A DNA stretch of 64,000 bases from TMP-86 sp964247385 (GTDB lineage: Bacteria; Pseudomonadota; Gammaproteobacteria; Steroidobacterales; Steroidobacteraceae): positions 62,001 to 126,000 of the forward strand of contig CAXTUB010000008.1 in NCBI GenBank assembly GCA_964247385.1, in the 5' to 3' direction. The notes beneath the pieces were generated by a model, which worked only from the letters and a program-made list of their open reading frames with translations, did not search any database and was not told the DNA's origin. Numbering within the stretch: the first letter of the stretch is position 1; the number at the start of each line of letters is the position of its first letter. A program made the position numbers and the translations under genes. Shown piece by piece: positions 56,650 to 64,000 of this stretch.

Positions 56650-58140
56650 ATGCAGCCTTCCTCGAACCTGACCCGGGGTTCCATTCCCAAAGCGCTCATC
56701 CTTTTTTCATTGCCCGTCATGGCGGGCAATGTGCTGCAAACCCTGAACGGTTCCGTGAATGCGGTGTGGATCGGAAGTTTTTTGGGCGAGGCAGCGCTGA
56801 CCGCAGCATCGAATGCGAACATGCTGATGTTTCTTTTGGTGAGTGCGGTGTTCGGTGTGTCCATGGCTGCGAACGTGCTGGTCGCGCAGGCGGTCGGCGC
56901 GCGCGACGTGCGCGAGGCACGCCACATTACCGGGGCAAGCGCGACGTTCTTCGCGATTCTCTCGCTCGCAACCAGCGTCTTGGGTTTCGTGTTCACTCCG
57001 CACTTATTGGCGCTCATGAATACGCCGCACGATGCCGTGCCGCTGGCGCTCGCCTACATGCGGATCATCTTCGTCGCGATGCCGTTCATGTTCGGATTTT
57101 TCTTCGTCATGTCGGTATTGCGCGGCGCGGGCGATTCCAAGACGCCGTTCTGGTTTTTGCTGCTCTCGGTGATCCTCGACATCGGATTGAACCCTCTGCT
57201 GATTTTCGGGTGGGGGCCCGTTCCGCGGCTCGGCATCGCGGGCTCGGCGCTGGCCACGTTGATCGCACAAGGCTCGAGTCTCACGGCGTTGATCTTCACG
57301 CTGTATCGGCGCAGGCATTTTTTGACCATTCGCAAGGGCGAGTTGAATCTGTTCGCGTTCGATCCGCGCATCGTGCGGGTGCTGGTGGGCAAGGGCTTGC
57401 CCATCGCGCTGCAGATGATCGTCATGTCCTCGAGCATGCTGGTGTCGCTTTCATTCGTGAACCGGTATGGCTCAGAAACGACGGCGGCGTTCGCCGCTGC
57501 CGTTCAGCTGTGGGGATATATCCAGATGCCCGCGCTCGCGATCTCGGCTTCGGTATCTTCCATGGCGGCGCAGAATGTCGGCGCGGCGCGTTGGGATCGG
57601 GTGAATCGGATCGCCGCCGCGGGTGTCGGCTTCAATGTGCTGCTGGGCGGTGCGCTGATCAGCCTGGTATATCTGCTCAATGCCCACGTGTTGTCTTGGT
57701 TCCTGCCCGCGACCGGAGGTGCGCTTGCCACGGCCGTTCACATCAATTCGACGGTGCTCTGGTCATTCGTTTTTTTCGGCATCAGCATGGTGTTGGTCGG
57801 AGTGGTGCGCGCGACCGGCGCAACCTTGCCGCCGCTCATCTTGCTGTTCATCGCGTTTTGGGGAGTGCGGTTGCCATTCGCGTATTTCTTGCAGAGGCCA
57901 TTCGGCGCGGACGCGGTATGGTGGAGCTTCCCGGCCTCGGCCATCGCATCCGTTACGCTGACACTGCTGTATTTTCTCTTCGGCGCATGGCGTAAAGCGC
58001 GCATGATGCCGCCTGCACAAGAGGAATCAGCGCTCGCGCAGGCCGGTGCGCAAGCGCTTGCCGCGGCACAAGCTCAAGCCGTGGCGCGAGCGACGGCGGA
58101 AGCCGCCGCCGAGCCCGCGCCGACGGGAGTCGCGCCCTAG
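56650..58140 (+). CDS. MATE-family efflux transporter
   Basis: A 496-residue inner-membrane protein with twelve helices in two halves. Typical parts are SLPVMAGNVLQTLNGSVNAVWIG-type helix 1 (start SLPVMAGNVLQTLN), VAQAVGARD and SMAAQNVGAARWDR in the second half. MATE proteins exchange Na+ or H+ for cationic drugs. The C-terminal 40 residues are an unusual Ala/Gln-rich stretch (QAGAQALAAAQAQAV). It converges on glgC. Confidence 0.92.
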   Translation: MQPSSNLTRGSIPKALILFSLPVMAGNVLQTLNGSVNAVWIGSFLGEAALTAASNANMLMFLLVSAVFGVSMAANVLVAQAVGARDVREARHITGASATFFAILSLATSVLGFVFTPHLLALMNTPHDAVPLALAYMRIIFVAMPFMFGFFFVMSVLRGAGDSKTPFWFLLLSVILDIGLNPLLIFGWGPVPRLGIAGSALATLIAQGSSLTALIFTLYRRRHFLTIRKGELNLFAFDPRIVRVLVGKGLPIALQMIVMSSSMLVSLSFVNRYGSETTAAFAAAVQLWGYIQMPALAISASVSSMAAQNVGAARWDRVNRIAAAGVGFNVLLGGALISLVYLLNAHVLSWFLPATGGALATAVHINSTVLWSFVFFGISMVLVGVVRATGATLPPLILLFIAFWGVRLPFAYFLQRPFGADAVWWSFPASAIASVTLTLLYFLFGAWRKARMMPPAQEESALAQAGAQALAAAQAQAVARATAEAAAEPAPTGVAP

Positions 58141-58169
58141 GCCGCAGACTCTAAAGAGAAGCTGGCTGA

Positions 58170-59438
58170 CTAGCCTTCTGCGAGCTTGCGCAGCATGCGT
58201 TGGGTGACCAGCACCACACCGTGTTTGGTGACATAGAAGCGATGCGCGTCCGCACCGCTGTCCACGCCGATTTGCATGCCGTCAGGAATCATGCAGTTCT
58301 CATCGATGATGCAGCGTTTGAGAACGCAGTGCCGGCCGATGGAGACTCCGGGCATGATCACGGCGCCTTCGATGTACGTGCTGTCTTCCACGCGCACATC
58401 GGAAAAAAGCAATGAGCCGCGCACGGCGGCGCCGGAGATGATACAGCCTCCGGCCACCATGGAGTTCAATGCGATGCCGCGCCGCGGTCCGTCGTCGAGC
58501 ACGAATTTCGCCGGCGGATGCTGGGCCTGGTAGGTCCAGATCGGCCACTGATTGTCGTAGATGTTGAGCTCGGGGTTGACGTACACGAGCTCCATGTTGG
58601 CTTCATAGAATGCATCGACGTTGCCGACGTCGCGCCAATAGCTTTGTGCGCGCGTCTCCACGTCTTGAAATGGATAGGCGAATACGCGCGAGCGGCCGAT
58701 GGCGTCCGGAATCACGTTCTTGCCGAAGTCGTGACTGGTGCCGGGCCGCTCGGCTTGTTCCACCAGCAGCCGCTCCAGGCCGTCCATGCCGATGACGTAG
58801 ATGCCCATCGAAGCCCGCGCGAGATGAGGCGAGCCTTCCAACGGATCGGGATTCGAGGGCTTCTCGGCGAACTTGCGAATGCGGTTGTCCGCATCCGTCG
58901 TCATGATGCCGAATTCGTTCGCGCGCTCAATGGGAACATCCACCACACCCACGGTGATGTCCGCCTCGCATTGCTCGTGGTACGCGATCATCGGTCCGTA
59001 ATCCATTTTATAAATGTGATCGCCGGCCAGAATGAGCACGTGAGTCGGATGATGCGAGCGCAAGAACTCCAGGTTTTGATAGACGGAGTCGGCGGTGCCG
59101 CGATACCAAAAGTCGCCGAGCTGCTGCTGCGCCGGTATGACCTCGACGAATTCGCCGAACTCGCCGCGCATGTAGCCCCATCCATGATGAATATGTTGAA
59201 TGAGAGACTGAGCTTTGTATTGCGTCAACACAGCGATCTGACGAATGCCGGAATTCACGCAATTGGACAACACGAAATCGATGATGCGAAATTTTCCGCC
59301 GAACGGCGTCGCGGGCTTGCAGCGATCCTCGGTCAGCGCCTTCAATCTTTCGCCGCGGCCGCCCGCCATGACGACGGCAACCGTGCCGCTCGTCAAGCGG
59401 CTGACGAACCGGCCGGTATTGTTACGCACGGATGACAT
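58170..59438 (-). CDS. glgC: Glucose-1-phosphate adenylyltransferase
   Basis: The 422-residue enzyme forms ADP-glucose, the committed step of bacterial glycogen synthesis. The nucleotide loop AGGRGERLKALTEDRCKPA, the LAGDHIYKMDY motif and FAEKPSNP identify it. The C-terminal part contains left-handed beta-helix repeats. It is divergent from glgA, 194 bases apart, a less usual arrangement than one operon. Allosteric regulation by fructose-1,6-bisphosphate or pyruvate is expected but not visible. Confidence 0.97.
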   Translation of the reverse strand: MSSVRNNTGRFVSRLTSGTVAVVMAGGRGERLKALTEDRCKPATPFGGKFRIIDFVLSNCVNSGIRQIAVLTQYKAQSLIQHIHHGWGYMRGEFGEFVEVIPAQQQLGDFWYRGTADSVYQNLEFLRSHHPTHVLILAGDHIYKMDYGPMIAYHEQCEADITVGVVDVPIERANEFGIMTTDADNRIRKFAEKPSNPDPLEGSPHLARASMGIYVIGMDGLERLLVEQAERPGTSHDFGKNVIPDAIGRSRVFAYPFQDVETRAQSYWRDVGNVDAFYEANMELVYVNPELNIYDNQWPIWTYQAQHPPAKFVLDDGPRRGIALNSMVAGGCIISGAAVRGSLLFSDVRVEDSTYIEGAVIMPGVSIGRHCVLKRCIIDENCMIPDGMQIGVDSGADAHRFYVTKHGVVLVTQRMLRKLAEG

Positions 59439-59556
59439 GGAATGAATCGAGTGTAGCCGAGTTGCTTCCCCGGAAGACCTGCATCTGCGGGGGTTTGCTA
59501 AACTAAAACCAGTGAACCGCTCCGCAAATTTCTCAGCCTCTCGAGGATGCCTTGCG

Positions 59557-59637
59557 TAGAGACGCGGCGAAGTGCCTCATGTCGGTCGGCGCGGCGAAGT
59601 GTGTTGTGTAGGCCGGCTCCGCGAAGCGCCTCGTGTC
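59557..59637. repeat. Three 27-bp tandem repeats upstream of glgA
   Basis: Three units of exactly 27 bases occupy 59557-59583, 59584-59610 and 59611-59637. On the minus strand they share the core CRCTTCGC and would encode nonapeptides of the type [27 protein letters not shown] in an open frame. They lie between glgC and glgA and cover the candidate glgA start. Confidence 0.7.
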
Positions 59638-61159
59638 ACCCGGCCCCGCGGCACATGCCGCAGCTCTTGCCAGTTTCGAAGCTAGTTTAGTGCCGCCGCT
59701 CAAGCTGTGTGTCGCCGCTTCGGAGGCGGTCCCGTTTGCGAAGACCGGCGGCCTCGCCGATATGGTTGGGGCCCTCGTGCGGCAGTTGAGTGCGAATGGC
59801 CATGACGTGCGCGCCTTCATGCCGCTGTATGCTTCGGTGCGTAGCGAATTTCCGCAACTCGTTCCAATCGACTCTGTCGGCACCATCAGGTTGGCGCTCG
59901 GCGGCATCGAAGATTCGGTCACTCTGTGGGAGTTTCCGGCGGCTGCGGGCGAGCCCAGGTTTTATTTCATCGACTGTCCTGCTCAGTTCGAGCGCAGCGC
60001 CATCTACACTCAAGACGCCGATGAGCATCGGCGATTCATCGTGTTCACCCGCGCCGTCATCGAGGCTTGCCAGCGATTGCGCTTTTCGCCCGATGTGTTC
60101 CATGTCCACGATTGGCACACGAGCTTCCTACCGTTGTTCTTGCGGACCGCGTACGCCTGGGATCGTCTGTTCGCTCAATCGAAGAGCGTGCTGACGATTC
60201 ACAACATCGGCTATCAGGGGCAGTTCGCGGCTGCCGCGGTGGCTGATCTCGGGTTGGACGGGAGCGAAGCGTTGCTCGATCCAACGGACTTTCGCGCGGG
60301 AGTGATCAACGCGTTGAAGACGGGAATCTTGTACGCTGATTCGGTGACTACGGTGAGCCCCACCTATGCACAGGAAATTTGCACATCCGAGCTCGGTATG
60401 GGATTGCAAACCGCGCTGAGCGAGCGCGCGGACGGCGTTACGGGAATCTTGAACGGCGTGGACTACTCCACCTGGGATCCGCGCATCGACTCCTATTTGC
60501 GAGCGCATTTTCGCGCCGCAGACTTGCGCGGCAAGGTGAAGAACAAACGCCGCTTGATCGAGCGCAACGAGCTCAACGTCGATCTCGCCACACCCGTCAT
60601 CAGCATGGTCACGCGACTTGCCGAACAGAAGGGCTTGGATCTGCTCGAGGAACCGCTGCCTCAGTTCCTGGAAGATGAGCGCTGTGCGCTCGTCGTTCTC
60701 GGGAGTGGAGACGAGCGGTACGCTGATTTTTTTCGCGGGCTGGCGCAGCGATACCCTGGTCAAATGAATTTTCATGAGGGTTACGACGAGGCGCGCGCGC
60801 ATTTGTTCGAGGCCGGCGGCGACATGTTTCTCATGCCCTCACGCTATGAGCCGTGCGGCCTGAATCAGATGTACAGCTTGCGCTACGGTACGGTCCCCAT
60901 CGTGCGCAATACCGGCGGGCTTGCCGATTCCGTGCAGCATTTCGACCCCGGCACCGGTCGCGGGACGGGCGTGGTGTTCGATGAGTACACGCCCAGCGCG
61001 GTGAGCGAGGCTTTGGGCACGGCGCTCGAGTGGTATGAAGACAAGCGCCTGTGGCGCCGCCTCGTGCGCAATGGCATGGCGAAGGATTATTCGTGGCCCA
61101 GGCAACTGATACATTACGAAGCCTTGTACTCAAATTTGGTTTCCAATGGAGGGGTTTGA
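59633..61159 (+). CDS. glgA: Glycogen synthase
   Basis: A GT5 ADP-glucose-dependent enzyme of about 508 residues. The N-terminus has the ADP-glucose loop [12 protein letters not shown]; later come [15 protein letters not shown] and the C-terminal [15 protein letters not shown] motif. It extends alpha-1,4-glucan. An in-frame stop (59609-59611) lies just upstream, so the start is GTG 59633 or the later GTG near 59690, which gives a length nearer the family's usual 480-490. With glgC it forms a divergent glycogen unit. Confidence 0.95.
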   Translation: MSPGPAAHAAALASFEASLVPPLKLCVAASEAVPFAKTGGLADMVGALVRQLSANGHDVRAFMPLYASVRSEFPQLVPIDSVGTIRLALGGIEDSVTLWEFPAAAGEPRFYFIDCPAQFERSAIYTQDADEHRRFIVFTRAVIEACQRLRFSPDVFHVHDWHTSFLPLFLRTAYAWDRLFAQSKSVLTIHNIGYQGQFAAAAVADLGLDGSEALLDPTDFRAGVINALKTGILYADSVTTVSPTYAQEICTSELGMGLQTALSERADGVTGILNGVDYSTWDPRIDSYLRAHFRAADLRGKVKNKRRLIERNELNVDLATPVISMVTRLAEQKGLDLLEEPLPQFLEDERCALVVLGSGDERYADFFRGLAQRYPGQMNFHEGYDEARAHLFEAGGDMFLMPSRYEPCGLNQMYSLRYGTVPIVRNTGGLADSVQHFDPGTGRGTGVVFDEYTPSAVSEALGTALEWYEDKRLWRRLVRNGMAKDYSWPRQLIHYEALYSNLVSNGGV

Positions 61160-61160
61160 A

Positions 61161-61733
61161 ATGACGGTGTCCATTCATCCGAGCGTCGATGGCGGTGTAA
61201 AGAAAGGTGCGGCGAGTTTCAATGGCGGCGAGCTCAAGTGCCATTGCGAGAGCGAACCGGTCAAGGTGAAGTTGAGCGGGCAAACCGCCCACAACCATGT
61301 CTGCGGCTGCACCAAATGCTGGAAGCCGGACGGCGCGAAATTCTCGATGGTCGCCGTCATCGGCCGCGACAAGCTGGCGGTGACCGCAAGCGCCAGCAAG
61401 CTCAAGGTGGTGGATGACAAGGCGGCGATTCAGCGGCACGCGTGCAAGGACTGCGGCACGCATATGTACGGACGCATCGAAAATACGTCGCATCCATTTC
61501 ACGGGCTCGATTTCGTGCACACCGAGCTTTCGCGCGACGCGGGCTGGTCGGCGCCGGAGTTCGCCGCATTCGTCTCTTCGATCATCGAATCGGGCGTGGA
61601 CCCCAAAGAAATGGAAGGCGTAAGGGCGCGGTTGAAGGAATTGGGACTCGAGCCCTACGATTGCCTCTCGCCGCCGTTGATGGATGCCATCTCGACCCAC
61701 GTGGCCAAAAGCAAGGGCGCGCTGAAAAACTAA
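61161..61733 (+). CDS. gfa: S-(hydroxymethyl)glutathione synthase (Gfa)
   Basis: A 190-residue zinc protein. [20 protein letters not shown] and [15 protein letters not shown] contain the metal-binding cysteines of the Gfa fold. It is reported to speed formaldehyde plus glutathione addition. ATG at 61161 has GGAGG eight bases upstream, inside the end of glgA, and it starts two bases after the glgA stop. No formaldehyde dehydrogenase partner is nearby. Confidence 0.93.
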   Translation: MTVSIHPSVDGGVKKGAASFNGGELKCHCESEPVKVKLSGQTAHNHVCGCTKCWKPDGAKFSMVAVIGRDKLAVTASASKLKVVDDKAAIQRHACKDCGTHMYGRIENTSHPFHGLDFVHTELSRDAGWSAPEFAAFVSSIIESGVDPKEMEGVRARLKELGLEPYDCLSPPLMDAISTHVAKSKGALKN

Positions 61734-61755
61734 CGCGGCGCTGTCCCACACCGCG

Positions 61756-61807
61756 CTGTCCCGCCCGGCGTGCCCCGCCCGGCGCTGCTCGGCGCCGCGC
61801 GGGACAG
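61756..61807. terminator. GC-rich hairpin between gfa and acyl-CoA dehydrogenase
   Basis: CTGTCCCGC (61756-61764) pairs with GCGGGACAG (61799-61807). The loop holds a duplicated CCGCCCGGCG (61761, 61775). It sits between convergent genes and could end both, without a U-tract. Confidence 0.5.
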
Positions 61808-61819
61808 TCGCGCGGAATT

Positions 61820-63598
61820 TTAGACCAGCTCGGGTTCGACCTCGTTCACGCTCGCGGCGCCGTCACGCACCACACGTGCGTGTGCGAGCGCGAGCGGCGC
61901 GACGTGCGCCGCATAAAAGCGCGCGCTTGCCAGCTTGGCGTTGTAGAAGGTCTCATCGGCGCCGGCTTCTTGCACACGTTGAGCGGCAATGACGGCGGAC
62001 TTCGCCATGAGCCAACCACCGATCACGGTGCCGGCGAGCTTCAAGTAGGGCACGGCAACGGCGAGACCGGCGGCAGGTTGGGCGGCCATGGACGCAAGGA
62101 GTGAACGAGTCGCCTCGCGCAGCGTCGCGACTCCCTCCAAGGCCGAAGCGATGGGCGGCTCGGTCGTCGCTGTCCTCGAAGCGCTATTGAGGTCCGCTTC
62201 CATCCGCGCCAGGAGCGCATTCATGGCGCTGCCCCGATCGCGCGCCAATTTACGTCCGATGAGATCGTTGGCCTGAATGCCCGTCGTGCCTTCGTAAATC
62301 GGCGTGATGCGGACATCGCGAAAATATTGCGCGGCCCCGGTTTCTTCGATGAAGCCCATGCCGCCGTGCACTTGAATGCCGAGCGATGCGAGATCCACTC
62401 CATTCTCCGTAGACCACGCTTTGACGATGGGAATGAGTAAGTCGCCGCGCGCAGCGGCTTCGGCACGCACCTCTGCATCGTCATGATGCGCGCCGACATC
62501 GAGCAAGTGAGCCGTGTACAAACCGAGCGCGCGCATGGCTTCGGTGGTGGCTCTCATCGTCAACAACATGCGCTTGACATCGGGATGTTCGACAATGGCC
62601 GCGCGCGCTTCCGTAGCATGCGCGGGTTTGCCCTGCACCCGAGCCTTTGCCCATTCGAGAGCCTGTTGATACGCGCGTTCCGCAATCGCGTAGCCCTCCA
62701 GGCCAACCGCAAGCCGCGCCGCGTTCATCATGATGAACATATACTCGAGGCCGCGATTCGCTTCGCCCACGAGATACCCAATCGCGCCGCCTTGGTCCCC
62801 ATAAGCGAGCACGCACGTGGGGCTCGCATGAATGCCCAGCTTGTGCTCGATGGAGACGCAGCGCACATCGTTCGGCTCGCCGATCGAGCCATCGGCCTTG
62901 ATGAGAAACTTCGGCACCACGAACATGGAAATGCCGCGCGTTCCCGCCGGTGCGCCGTCAATGCGCGCGAGCACCATATGAATGATGTTGGGGGTGTAAT
63001 CGTGATCGCCGTAGGTGATAAAAATTTTCTGTCCGAAGATGCGGTAACGATCGCCTTCCGCCACGGCGCGGGTGCGGATGGCGCCGAGGTCGGAGCCCGC
63101 TTGTGTCTCGGTCAAGTTCATGGTGCCGGTCCACTCGCCGGTAACCATTTTGGGTATGTAACGCTGCTGCAGCTCGGAACTGCCGACGCGCGACAGCGCC
63201 TCGATGGCTCCTTGCGTCAACATGGGACACAGCTTGAAGGCGAGGTTCGCGGAAGCCCACATTTCTTGCACGGCCGTGGCGAGCACCGACGGCGCGTTCT
63301 GCCCGCCGAATGCTTCCGGCGCGGAGAGCTGACTCCAACCGCCTTCGGCGTATTGCCGATAAGCCTCTTTGAATCCTTTCGGACTCACCACGCCTTGCGG
63401 CGTCCAACGCGCTCCCTCGCGGTCGCCGCTCTTCTCCAGCGGCTCCAGCACACTTTGCGCAAACTTCGCGGCTTCTTCGAGAATGGCGTCGGCCGTCTCG
63501 GCGGAGTAGTCGGGGAATGCACCGCCCGCCCGAATGGCCTCCTCACCGATGAGCTCATGCAGCACGAACCGAAGATCTGACAGTGGCGCGCGATACAT
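61820..63598 (-). CDS. Acyl-CoA dehydrogenase with C-terminal extension
   Basis: The 592-residue flavoprotein is longer than the usual 380-400 residue form and matches the AcdA/DmdC-type subgroup with a C-terminal helical domain. FAD and substrate segments are MNLTETQAGSDLG, KIFITYGDHD and IQVHGGMGFIEETGAAQYFRD. The catalytic base is likely Glu436 in IYEGTTGIQANDL. It oxidises an acyl-CoA to the enoyl-CoA. Its start overlaps the stop of the mutase gene (TGATG), implying a shared branched- or short-chain acyl-CoA pathway. Confidence 0.92.
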   Translation of the reverse strand: MYRAPLSDLRFVLHELIGEEAIRAGGAFPDYSAETADAILEEAAKFAQSVLEPLEKSGDREGARWTPQGVVSPKGFKEAYRQYAEGGWSQLSAPEAFGGQNAPSVLATAVQEMWASANLAFKLCPMLTQGAIEALSRVGSSELQQRYIPKMVTGEWTGTMNLTETQAGSDLGAIRTRAVAEGDRYRIFGQKIFITYGDHDYTPNIIHMVLARIDGAPAGTRGISMFVVPKFLIKADGSIGEPNDVRCVSIEHKLGIHASPTCVLAYGDQGGAIGYLVGEANRGLEYMFIMMNAARLAVGLEGYAIAERAYQQALEWAKARVQGKPAHATEARAAIVEHPDVKRMLLTMRATTEAMRALGLYTAHLLDVGAHHDDAEVRAEAAARGDLLIPIVKAWSTENGVDLASLGIQVHGGMGFIEETGAAQYFRDVRITPIYEGTTGIQANDLIGRKLARDRGSAMNALLARMEADLNSASRTATTEPPIASALEGVATLREATRSLLASMAAQPAAGLAVAVPYLKLAGTVIGGWLMAKSAVIAAQRVQEAGADETFYNAKLASARFYAAHVAPLALAHARVVRDGAASVNEVEPELV

Positions 63599-64000
63599 CA
63601 GACGCTCCGCCGGTATTGGCCGCCGACTTCGTACAGCGCGCGCGAGATTTGACCGAGCGAGCAGCTCTGCACCGTGCTCATGAGCTCGGCAAACACGTTA
63701 CGCCGCTCGGCTGCGGCGGATTGCAGCGTGCGAAGCGCCGCGGGCGCGCTGCGCGCATGGCGAGACTGAAATTCACGCACACCGGCAACTTGCGCCTGCT
63801 TCTCTTCCTCGGTGGAGCGGATCAGCGCAGTGGATGCAATTTCCTTGTCCGCATCACGCGAGCTCAGGAAAGTATTGACCCCGATCAGCGGAAGCGTGCC
63901 GTCGTGTTTCTTGGTCTCGTAGTACAAGCTTTCCTCCTGAATCTTGCCGCGCTGATACATGCTCTCCATGGCGCCGAGCACGCCGCCGCGCGCGGAAATG
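63598..64000 (-). CDS. IcmF-type acyl-CoA mutase, C-terminal end only
   Basis: 133 residues are visible; the gene continues past the right edge. The sequence GGVLGAMESMYQRGKIQEES followed by LYYETKKHDGTLPLIGVNTF is typical of the fused isobutyryl-CoA mutase IcmF, whose C-terminal part is the substrate-binding barrel. The enzyme uses coenzyme B12 to rearrange branched acyl-CoA carbon skeletons. The rest, with cobalamin and GTPase domains, is not in the window. Ordinary methylmalonyl-CoA mutase is a less likely alternative. Confidence 0.8.
   Translation of the reverse strand, partial: ISARGGVLGAMESMYQRGKIQEESLYYETKKHDGTLPLIGVNTFLSSRDADKEIASTALIRSTEEEKQAQVAGVREFQSRHARSAPAALRTLQSAAAERRNVFAELMSTVQSCSLGQISRALYEVGGQYRRSV

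Noticed and set aside
59533..59922. 129-codon minus-strand frame containing the 27-bp repeats
   Set aside because: Most of it is antisense to the conserved N-terminus of glgA. Only the repeat itself is kept as an observation.

Overview
The window is chromosomal DNA from a GC-rich Gram-negative bacterium. Outer-membrane beta-barrels (a TonB-dependent receptor, an OprP-like porin, a second porin), lipoproteins with lipoboxes, and the kdpFABCDE, htpG, dapF, coaX and glgCA genes all fit a proteobacterium. The receptor style, the DUF1800/DUF1501 pair and an IcmF-type mutase suggest Gammaproteobacteria near Steroidobacterales/Nevskiales, but that placement is only an impression. No rRNA, complete tRNA or CRISPR array was seen.

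Layout. 1-1.9 kb: the 5' part of a visibly AT-richer restriction-modification gene (PD-(D/E)XK nuclease plus NPPY methylase) that carries an apparent one-base frameshift. 2.3-10.4 kb: a complete potassium-uptake operon, kdpF-A-B-C-D-E on the minus strand. It is preceded by an extra 30-residue membrane ORF and a control region with 11-bp-phased direct repeats, and faces a divergent porin. 12-28 kb: an accessory, stress- and sugar-flavoured stretch with an SMR-like protein, an FMN reductase, an esterase, a GH13 glucosidase, an SDR, gluconokinase, a KGG-repeat protein, an OprP-type porin, an ElaB/DUF883 protein, a DUF1800/DUF1501 pair, a five-repeat secreted lipoprotein and a hemerythrin joined to a long disordered tail. 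28-43 kb: dapF, an amino-acid permease and a Na+/H+ antiporter in an overlapping run, then DoxX-like, ZnT9-like CDF, penicillin acylase, an oligopeptidase B remnant, a lipase-like lipoprotein, htpG and a TonB receptor. 43-47 kb: a HipBA module, a methyltransferase, a hydrolase and a TTC38-like protein.

47.4-52.5 kb holds a compact peptide-type ABC importer: five usual components in three overlapping genes, namely a substrate-binding protein fused to the first permease, the second permease, and two ATPases in one chain. After it come an MxP-repeat small protein, an ABC exporter, a P1 peptidase, coaX, a MATE exporter, divergent glgC/glgA, gfa and, at the right edge, an acyl-CoA dehydrogenase overlapping a truncated IcmF-type mutase.

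The most unusual items are the binding-protein/permease fusion importer, the hemerythrin-disordered-tail fusion with a plausible internal start, the 15-bp repeat ladder in which each full unit begins with a start codon, and the phased kdp promoter repeats with the extra micro-ORF. Starts were moved from the longest ORF wherever a ribosome-binding site, signal peptide or neighbouring stop favoured another codon. No database search was possible, so family names rest on motif recognition.
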